Shown here: one piece after another, positions 58,530 through 64,000 of the stretch
Layout: the number at the start of each line of letters is the position of its first letter
How positions within the stretch are numbered: the first letter of the stretch is position 1
Origin: Syntrophus aciditrophicus SB
GTDB lineage: Bacteria; Desulfobacterota; Syntrophia; Syntrophales; Syntrophaceae
Direction of reading: 5' to 3'
Length of the DNA: 64,000 nucleotides
NCBI RefSeq assembly: GCF_000013405.1
Contig: NC_007759.1
Span: forward strand, 1,489,001 to 1,553,000
Notes under the pieces: generated by a model
Told to the model about the DNA's origin: nothing
What the model saw: the letters and a program-made list of their open reading frames with translations, nothing else
The model's database searches: none
Translations under genes and position numbers: made by a program

Positions 58530-58802
58530 ATGGATGTTTTTTATTCAGCTCAACTTTCTGTTCCCGTTATTCAGATCGTTTTCCTGCTTCTGATCAGCAC
58601 TCTGGCACTGCTTTATGGACGAATTAAACTGGCGTTGCTGATTAACTACTGTTTTACTCTGTACTGGGGCTATATCCTGAACATGGATGTGATCCGCGAA
58701 ACCGGGCCCTCTATCACTGACACATTCACCTACATGTATTTCGGCTTCGGCCTTGTCATCGTCATGCTTGCTGCGGTCGGTTTCATCGCTCAACGGGAGT
58801 AA
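58530..58802 (+). CDS. Small integral membrane protein, 90 residues
   Basis: ATG 58530 follows AAGGAGG. Two or three hydrophobic helices are visible: about 10-32 (VPVIQIVFLLLISTLALL), 34-50 and 66-86 (YMYFGFGLVIVMLAAVGFI). The loop contains NMDVIRETGPSITDTFTY. No family is recognised. It lies just upstream of the pilin on the same strand, 122 bp away, but with its own strong ribosome site. Confidence 0.75.
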   Translation: MDVFYSAQLSVPVIQIVFLLLISTLALLYGRIKLALLINYCFTLYWGYILNMDVIRETGPSITDTFTYMYFGFGLVIVMLAAVGFIAQRE

Positions 58803-58843
58803 ACGGGCATGACGATTTTTTGTACGGATGCAATCGTTTTTAT

Positions 58844-58859
58844 GGATTTTAAAATGCAT
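58844..58859 (+). promoter_or_regulatory. Sigma-54-like (-24/-12) promoter before the pilin
   Basis: TGGATTTTAAAATGCA has GG (58845-58846) and GC (58857-58858) separated by 10 nt, as in the TGGCAC-N5-TTGCA consensus. Transcription would begin near 58870, about 55 nt before the pilin ATG. It agrees with control by PilR encoded at 30.1 kb. Confidence 0.5.
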
Positions 58860-58924
58860 TATAGTGTAGAGTAAAATGAGTTATCAGTAGAAGTGATGGA
58901 ATTAATTACCAAAAGGGATGCTTG

Positions 58925-59311
58925 ATGCGTACAGAGAACAAAGGCAGGCGAAATGAGTGCGGTTTTACACTTATTGAACTGATGATTGTCATCGCGATTC
59001 TTGGGGTGCTTGCAACGATCGCCGTTCCCCGGTTTCTCGTTTATCGTCAGAGCGCCTGTGATTCACAGGCAAAGACGGATGCCAGAAACTTTTATACGGC
59101 TTCCATGTCCGATGCGATCGACAGCAGCGGGGATAAGACTTTCAACAGCACAAATCCACCTCCCAGTTATCGGGGGCTTTCTCCCGTCAGCGGGTCATTC
59201 GTTTTTATGGCCGCCACTCATACCGCGACCTGCGATGCGGCCTTCAAGCATCCGCAGGGGTCAAAGACCTTCACTCTCAATTCGGAAGGCCGTATCACCG
59301 CCTTCCCCTGA
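58925..59311 (+). CDS. pilA: Type IV pilin (PilA-like major or minor pilin)
   Basis: This 128-residue prepilin has a 13-residue basic leader (MRTENKGRRNECG) and the prepilin peptidase site G|FTLIELMIVIAILGVLA, with Glu5 of the mature protein. The hydrophobic helix runs to about residue 38 (AVPRFLVYRQ). The globular part has two cysteines (SACDSQAK and TATCDAAF). It is longer than the about 60-residue conductive pilins of Geobacter. ATG 58925 follows AGGG; a TTG one codon earlier exists. No pilus assembly gene is beside it. Confidence 0.92.
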   Translation: MRTENKGRRNECGFTLIELMIVIAILGVLATIAVPRFLVYRQSACDSQAKTDARNFYTASMSDAIDSSGDKTFNSTNPPPSYRGLSPVSGSFVFMAATHTATCDAAFKHPQGSKTFTLNSEGRITAFP

Positions 59312-59453
59312 GGCATGCCTTTCGCGCCGTTGTTCGCAGATTCAAAATATAATTTGATCGAAGTGATGCCGAACGTTGACAATGCTCAATAGTTATGGAA
59401 AATTTCCAGTCACATTCCTCAAAGAGAAGAGTTCGGACGTGAGGGAGAAGGGG

Positions 59454-60089
59454 ATGCAGAGACTCAGGAGCGCCATAACCGGTTTTTTGATCGCAATGAC
59501 ATGCTTTTTCTGCATGACAGTGGATTTGATGGCTGAGAACCGTTTTTTTCCTGAAGAGATTGTCGAAGGGGTCGCCCCGATATACACGGCGCCCCCCATT
59601 CCAGAGGGACTTCAGTATGCGAAATCCGGAAGCAGGGGAGAGGCGCCCGGAGAGAGCGAGAACTGGAAGCGCCGTCCGGAGGTTGTCGTCTCTTGGGGTG
59701 ACGAACCAACCCGGGTGAAGATCATGGGAAACTCAGTTCTTGTTCCCGCTACACTTGCGCACGGCGGCAATGAAATCGATGTTTATCTCCTGCTGGATAC
59801 AGGCTCTACGGGAACGGCGATCCATTCCGACATTGCCGATCAGTTGGCCATCAATCTGGATCAGGCGGCAAGGACCAAAGTGCAGGTCGTCGGGGGAGGA
59901 GTCCTCAACGCCCGCGTGGTCAGGATAGGTCGTTTGACTGTCGGGCCGCATACGAAACGCAATTGGAACATTTTTGTCGTCCCTCATAAAAGTTCGGCTG
60001 CACGATATGATGGACTGCTCGGGATGGATGTCCTGCGCGGGTTGAAGTATGAAGTGGATTTTAAAAAGCAGCTTATCATCTGGCAATAA
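59454..60089 (+). CDS. Secreted retropepsin-like aspartic protease
   Basis: This 211-residue protein has a signal peptide (about 1-27, GFLIAMTCFFCMTVDLMA) and a retroviral-type aspartyl protease domain: catalytic LLLDTGSTGTAIH (Asp115) and the closing GLLGMDVLRGLKYEVDF. Such single-domain bacterial enzymes are dimeric and periplasmic. ATG 59454 follows GGGAGAAGGGG. It lies 142 bp after the pilin on the same strand; the substrate is unknown. Confidence 0.85.
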   Translation: MQRLRSAITGFLIAMTCFFCMTVDLMAENRFFPEEIVEGVAPIYTAPPIPEGLQYAKSGSRGEAPGESENWKRRPEVVVSWGDEPTRVKIMGNSVLVPATLAHGGNEIDVYLLLDTGSTGTAIHSDIADQLAINLDQAARTKVQVVGGGVLNARVVRIGRLTVGPHTKRNWNIFVVPHKSSAARYDGLLGMDVLRGLKYEVDFKKQLIIWQ

Positions 60090-60328
60090 ATCTTATCGTA
60101 ATGACAATACCGAGTTTTATTTCGGGCAAAAAATATCATCTCATAATCTGGACTTAAGGTTCAGTCAACATTGCTGGTACAGGAAACTGACGTAAAAAAC
60201 GGACCGCCAGGGGTTGTTTCCTCATTAAAAAGGCTCAAGGCTTGTGGGCATTGTGACATGAAATAATGCGATCCAGTTGCAGGAGTTACGGAAAAAAATA
60301 GACAGACATCCTCTGAGGAGAAACCAAA

Positions 60329-60730
60329 ATGAAATTGATTATGCTTGTTATTGCGATTCTCTCGTTGACAGGGTGCGCCACCGGCCCCGTCCTTTATCCC
60401 AATGCTCACCTTCAGATGGTCGGCGAGGTGCAGGCCCGTAAGGATATAGCAGAATGTGAGGTCCTTGCCGATCAGTACGTCAAATCAGATGCAGGAATTG
60501 CCGCGGCCAGAAGCACCGCCATTGGCGGAGCCGGAGGGGCAGTCATCGGCGGCGCCGCAGGCGCCGTGACGGGCAACCTGGGTCGGGGCATTGGTGTCGG
60601 CGCAGCCGCCGGCGCGGCGACGGGTCTGGTGCACGGCATCATCCGCGCGTCGGAACCCAGTCCCATTTTCAAAAACTTCATGATCCGATGCCTGCAGGAA
60701 AAAGGATATGACGTCATCGGATGGGAATGA
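60329..60730 (+). CDS. Glycine-zipper lipoprotein
   Basis: This 133-residue protein has a lipobox LTGC (Cys16) after a short signal sequence. Residues about 65-105 are a glycine zipper (GGAGGAVIGGAAGAV, GRGIGVGAAAGAATG) that can insert into membranes. GAGGAG precedes the ATG. Similar small outer-membrane lipoproteins are widespread; function unknown. The preceding 239-bp gap shows nothing clear. Confidence 0.85.
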   Translation: MKLIMLVIAILSLTGCATGPVLYPNAHLQMVGEVQARKDIAECEVLADQYVKSDAGIAAARSTAIGGAGGAVIGGAAGAVTGNLGRGIGVGAAAGAATGLVHGIIRASEPSPIFKNFMIRCLQEKGYDVIGWE

Positions 60731-60831
60731 CGGCCTGATCCGCTTTTCTCATCGCAGATGACGGCTGACGTCGATATGGGAGACTCGTTCAGCAGTCGAA
60801 AAAGCCAATAATTCAAGAAGGAGGATATAGT

Positions 60832-61755
60832 GTGAAGAAGAAGTGGCCTGTATTCAGTAAGTTATTCATCATGGTGGTTGCGGCAACCGTGCTCCTGAGC
60901 CCGGGCGCTCTCCCGGGAACGGCCTCTGCGACCGAGGGAGGCGGCGGGGCATACCCGAACGGCGCCGAGGACTTCATGACCGGGGCGCTACCGCCGCCGG
61001 GGACCTATTTTAAAAACTACCTGACCTACTACACGGCATCGGATTTCAAGGACGGCAACGGCAACGATCTCATTCCCGATTTCGATCTGAAGGTGACGGC
61101 CGATGTGCTCCGGTTCATCCATGTGACAAACTGCAAGATCCTTGGCGCCAACTGGGCCGTTCATGCCTTTATTCCCCTGACCTATCAGGACGTGAAAAGC
61201 GGCGGCGACAGCGATGATCGTTTCGGGTTGGGAGACATCATCGTAAACCCGATCATTCTCGGCTGGCACACCAAAAACTTTCACGTCACGGCGGGTCTCG
61301 ACATCTATATCCCCGTGGGTACCTACGACGAGGACCGTCTGGCAAATCTCGGGAGGAATTACTGGACCTTCGAGCCCGTCCTTGCCATGACCTACCTGAA
61401 CGACAGCGGCTTCGAGGTCTCCGCCAAATTGATGTACGATTTCAACACGGAAAACGACGACACGAATTACGAGTCCGGCCAGGAATTCCACACCGACTTG
61501 ACTATCGGCTATCACATCAACAAGTCGTGGGCCGTCGGCATCGGGGGCTATTACTATGATCAGACGACTGATGATGAGCAGGACGGGGTCAAAGTCGGAT
61601 CAGACGGATTCGAGGGCCGAGTCTTCTCCATCGGTCCCGTGGCGCAGTACAGTTACAGGAACATGAGCTTCACGCTCAAGTGGCAGTCCGAATTCGAGGC
61701 AAGGAACAAGCCTGAGGGCGACAAGTTCTGGTTCAACCTCGTTTATGCCTTCTAA
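60832..61755 (+). CDS. Outer-membrane beta-barrel, phenol MetA/SphA-type family
   Basis: This 307-residue protein has a GTG start behind AAGGAGG and a signal peptide (about 1-36, VVAATVLLSPGALPGTASA). The mature part begins with GGGGAYPNGAEDFMTGALPPPG, then alternating strands ending FWFNLVYAF with a terminal Phe. This is the pattern of the MetA-pathway-of-phenol-degradation (SphA/TodX-unrelated) barrel family, putative channels for hydrophobic or aromatic compounds. A rho-independent terminator follows. Confidence 0.85.
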   Translation: MKKKWPVFSKLFIMVVAATVLLSPGALPGTASATEGGGGAYPNGAEDFMTGALPPPGTYFKNYLTYYTASDFKDGNGNDLIPDFDLKVTADVLRFIHVTNCKILGANWAVHAFIPLTYQDVKSGGDSDDRFGLGDIIVNPIILGWHTKNFHVTAGLDIYIPVGTYDEDRLANLGRNYWTFEPVLAMTYLNDSGFEVSAKLMYDFNTENDDTNYESGQEFHTDLTIGYHINKSWAVGIGGYYYDQTTDDEQDGVKVGSDGFEGRVFSIGPVAQYSYRNMSFTLKWQSEFEARNKPEGDKFWFNLVYAF

Positions 61756-61761
61756 CGCTTC

Positions 61762-61793
61762 AAAGGCCGCATTTTCCCGGGCGGCCTTTTTTT
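61762..61793 (+). terminator. Rho-independent terminator
   Basis: AAAGGCCGC (61762-61770) pairs with GCGGCCTTT (61781-61789) around a 10-nt loop, followed by a T-run to 61793. It starts 7 bp past the barrel gene stop. Confidence 0.93.
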
Positions 61794-61969
61794 CAAAAAC
61801 TTGAAATGAGCCGGCATTCTTATCTGCAGACTCCGCAGTTTTCTACCAGTAATTTTAATTTATTATTGTTGTGGGTTTCAGGATTGGAAGATATCAGGAA
61901 AGAGCCATCCTGAAGTCCTGGTTTCGTCTCAGATGAAAAAGTTCGTACAGACAGAATGAACTGCAAAAA

Positions 61970-63349
61970 TTATCCGACTTCATTATCCGGCGGTGTTCTC
62001 TTCTCCGCACCGGTTTTGTCATCAACTCCGCGCTGCTTAGCCTTTTCGCAGCGGGTCTGAAGGCGGGAAAACCGGTGACGCCAGGCATCTTTCTGCTGTT
62101 CCGGCATCGGGGGGGATGTCTTCATGATTCCATCCACGAGTTGTAACGCCCGTTCAAGATTTCCTGTCCGATGTTCATGCCATTTGGCCAGTTCCTCCGC
62201 GGCGAAGAGGTCATTCGGATTTTCCTTCAATAGATCCTCCCAGAGGATAACCGCCTTTTCCCACTGGCTGTTTTTTTTATGAATCAGGGAAAGGGCCTGA
62301 CGCGCCTCAAGGGACGCCGTTCGCGAAGCGGAACGGGAAGCATCCTCGTATAGGGAACAGGCCGAAAGCTGTCTCCCCCTGTCCAGGAAAAGACGGGCCG
62401 CGGCGCAGAGGTCCGAGGGATCATAATGGGAGCAATGACCGTTGGAGTTGAATATCCCCGCCAGATGAACGGTCAGTGCCGCAAGGGCCGTGATGTCCAG
62501 ACGGTTGTGCCGGAAGACGTCAAGCAGGGGATGGGGATCGCGAGACCGGAGCCAGTTGAAGTAGCGCATAGGGACTTCGCTACCCGGCAGGTCGTCCTCG
62601 CGATAGAATTTCAGAAGAGCCTCCTCCAGGGTAATAAGCCGGCTGTTGCTGATCCGATGGCCGAAAAGACGCCGGGCCGGGTGAAGCAGGTCGAGATGAG
62701 GAAGGGCGGTCAGCGGGTTGTCCAGACGGTTCAGGATGTAGCGGGTGGCGAGCAGGTTGATGTCGAAGGATTTGCCGTTGAACGTGACCAGATAACGTTT
62801 CGAAGCGGCAATTTTCTGAAGGGCGGCGAGAACGGCCCGTTCTTCCTCGAAACTCCGGGCGAAAAGCTGGCGGACGAGGAAGCGACCATCCGCTTCGAAC
62901 CAGCCCACGCCGACAAGAAAGGCCAGAGTTCCCGTTCCACCGGCCAAACCCGTCGTTTCCGTGTCGAGAAAAAGTGCGGTCCGGCTGTCAAAATCGGACA
63001 AGCGGGTGTCGTTGGCCAGGAGAGCCGTCGCTTCCATATCCAGCGTCTCCAGTTCATTAAGCCGGCGGATGCCGTGGGTCTCGGTTCCTTCCAGTAGAGA
63101 GTCGATTCGAAAAAATGCACCCCAGTCGTTGCATTCTTCGCATCCGGTCAGAAGGTCCTGCAGCGCCGGTAATTCCTTTCGGAGACGTCCCGGAGGAAAG
63201 AACTCAGGTGTATCTCCCGGTCGTCGGGATACAATGGCGTCAAGGCGCCGCCGCAGATCGCTGAGCTGTTCCGCTCGATCCGTCGTGTCCGGTTTTGCGG
63301 GCGATTCTTCTTCACCGGTCAGGCGCCGCAGACGGTCCTTGAGGCTCAT
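61970..63349 (-). CDS. mrfB: MrfB/YprB-type RNase H-like exonuclease with TPR tail
   Basis: This 459-residue protein has a DEDD-type exonuclease domain: LFLDTETTGLAGGTGTLAF (Asp129, Glu131), VTFNGKSFDINLLATRY and FRHNRLDITALAAL. C-terminal residues about 300-425 form tetratricopeptide-like helices (LWEDLLKENPNDLFAAEELAKW). It matches Bacillus subtilis YprB (MrfB), the nuclease that works with helicase MrfA in mitomycin C lesion repair. The MrfA-like gene lies just upstream (84-bp gap). AGAGAGG precedes the ATG. Confidence 0.87.
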   Translation of the reverse strand: MSLKDRLRRLTGEEESPAKPDTTDRAEQLSDLRRRLDAIVSRRPGDTPEFFPPGRLRKELPALQDLLTGCEECNDWGAFFRIDSLLEGTETHGIRRLNELETLDMEATALLANDTRLSDFDSRTALFLDTETTGLAGGTGTLAFLVGVGWFEADGRFLVRQLFARSFEEERAVLAALQKIAASKRYLVTFNGKSFDINLLATRYILNRLDNPLTALPHLDLLHPARRLFGHRISNSRLITLEEALLKFYREDDLPGSEVPMRYFNWLRSRDPHPLLDVFRHNRLDITALAALTVHLAGIFNSNGHCSHYDPSDLCAAARLFLDRGRQLSACSLYEDASRSASRTASLEARQALSLIHKKNSQWEKAVILWEDLLKENPNDLFAAEELAKWHEHRTGNLERALQLVDGIMKTSPPMPEQQKDAWRHRFSRLQTRCEKAKQRGVDDKTGAEKRTPPDNEVG

Positions 63350-63433
63350 GCCTCTCTTCCCATTTCGGTCATACTTTTCGTGCCGTCATTTAACACGTAA
63401 CTATTCCTGTATTCTCGCATTTTAAAAAACGGA

Positions 63434-64000
63434 TCAGTGCAGAGGAATCTCCTCGCTGATCAGGCCGAGGATGGCCAGCGCTGCTTCCTTGCCTGACGGT
63501 CCGACCTCCAGGGTCGGGCCTACGCAACTGGGACAGCCGTGGGTGCAGGGACAGCCTCGAATCAACTGACGGGCCACATTCAGCAGCCGGTCGTGTTCCT
63601 CGAAAAGAAGTTGAGAAAATCCGATGCCGCCGGGATAGGCGTCGAAGAGGAAAAGGGTGGGATCGAAGTCGTCCAGACGAAGAGGGGCTTGAGGATCAGA
63701 GATTGCCGATTTCCGTGATGAGGTTGAGGCGACGGCCCGACCACTTCGGCCGGAAGAAACGAAGAAATCGCCGCTCTTGTCGCCGATGCAGCGGTCGATG
63801 TCGCGGATATCGGCCATCAGGATCATCGCCGCCAGGTGATGCAGGGCGTAAGCGAGACCGGAAAGGCCGTCGAGTATCTCGGCCTGGGTGAAAGGAAGTT
63901 CCCGGAGCAGGTCGCGGGGCAGCGTGAACCAGTAACTCGTCGTATGCATGTCTTTTTCCGGAAGGTTGACGTCGCCGTATCCCAGATTTTCCGCAGTGTA
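63434..64000 (-). CDS. mrfA: MrfA/YprA-type DEAD/DEAH helicase, C-terminal part (DUF1998)
   Basis: The frame is open to the window edge and ends at 63434, giving 188 C-terminal residues. It contains GYGDVNLPEKDMHTTSYW, LRLDDFDPTLFLFDAYPGGIGFSQLLF and the cysteine cluster CPCTHGCPSC, hallmarks of the DUF1998/MZB domain of MrfA-type helicases. The helicase core lies outside the window. It precedes the MrfB-type gene in the same direction, as in B. subtilis yprA-yprB. Confidence 0.88.
   Translation of the reverse strand, partial: YTAENLGYGDVNLPEKDMHTTSYWFTLPRDLLRELPFTQAEILDGLSGLAYALHHLAAMILMADIRDIDRCIGDKSGDFFVSSGRSGRAVASTSSRKSAISDPQAPLRLDDFDPTLFLFDAYPGGIGFSQLLFEEHDRLLNVARQLIRGCPCTHGCPSCVGPTLEVGPSGKEAALAILGLISEEIPLH

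Overview
The window looks like a chromosomal segment of a strictly anaerobic deltaproteobacterium of the Syntrophus/Syntrophia type (Desulfobacterota). Reasons: most ORFs are moderately GC-rich with strong AGGAGG ribosome sites; a large HMGL-type synthase at 20.6-22.5 kb resembles the Re-citrate synthase known from Syntrophus; a DUF362 ferredoxin-domain protein, PilS/PilR with a type IV pilin, a GspE_N-AAA ATPase and an alternative-haem-type radical SAM enzyme are typical of that group. No rRNA, tRNA, CRISPR array, prophage or insertion sequence was found. The genus is an inference.

Layout. 0-6 kb: recC (3' end)-recB-recD, overlapping stop to start. 6-8.2 kb: a DUF362 iron-sulfur protein and, on the other strand, an AT-rich methyltransferase resembling eukaryotic EEF1AKMT1. 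8.6-10.8 kb: an autotransporter with an Asn/Thr-rich passenger. 11-13.4 kb (minus strand): DUF47/PhoU-like protein, universal stress protein, PAS-GGDEF diguanylate cyclase. 13.8-17.6 kb (minus): GNAT, DUF2156, YihY/BrkB and a membrane-anchored EEP phosphodiesterase, apparently one operon. 17.9-20.6 kb: adk and a UvrD/PcrA-type helicase. 20.6-28.2 kb (minus): comEC, hisS, aspS and the citrate-synthase-like enzyme. 28.4-31.5 kb: PilS/PilR. 31.6-38.8 kb (minus): GspE_N-AAA ATPase, Ldh-type dehydrogenase, UbiA prenyltransferase, radical SAM/SPASM enzyme, recJ.

39-46.4 kb is a phosphate block: an arsC-type reductase diverges from pstS-pstC-pstA-pstB-phoU-phoR, with a Pho-box-like array of 11-nt-spaced repeats facing each way. 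46.6-48.7 kb: groES-groEL with a strong terminator. 48.9-52.2 kb: ileS-lspA. 52.3-58.1 kb (minus): a shortened TFIIB-type zinc ribbon protein, a HisF, and a three-gene ABC export system. 58.2-61.8 kb: small ORFs, a type IV pilin behind a sigma-54-like promoter, a retropepsin-like protease, a glycine-zipper lipoprotein and an outer-membrane beta-barrel protein. 62-64 kb (minus): a MrfA-type helicase (C-terminal part only) and its MrfB-type exonuclease.

Links between parts. Repair genes are frequent (RecBCD, UvrD-like, RecJ, MrfAB). PilR is a sigma-54 activator and the only sigma-54-like promoter I found in the gaps I read closely lies in front of the pilin 27 kb away. The Pho-type repeats suggest phosphate starvation switches on both high-affinity uptake and the arsenate reductase, which would protect against arsenate entering through Pst. 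Long open frames antisense to recB, groEL, aspS, ileS and the synthase are read as codon-bias shadows and left out.
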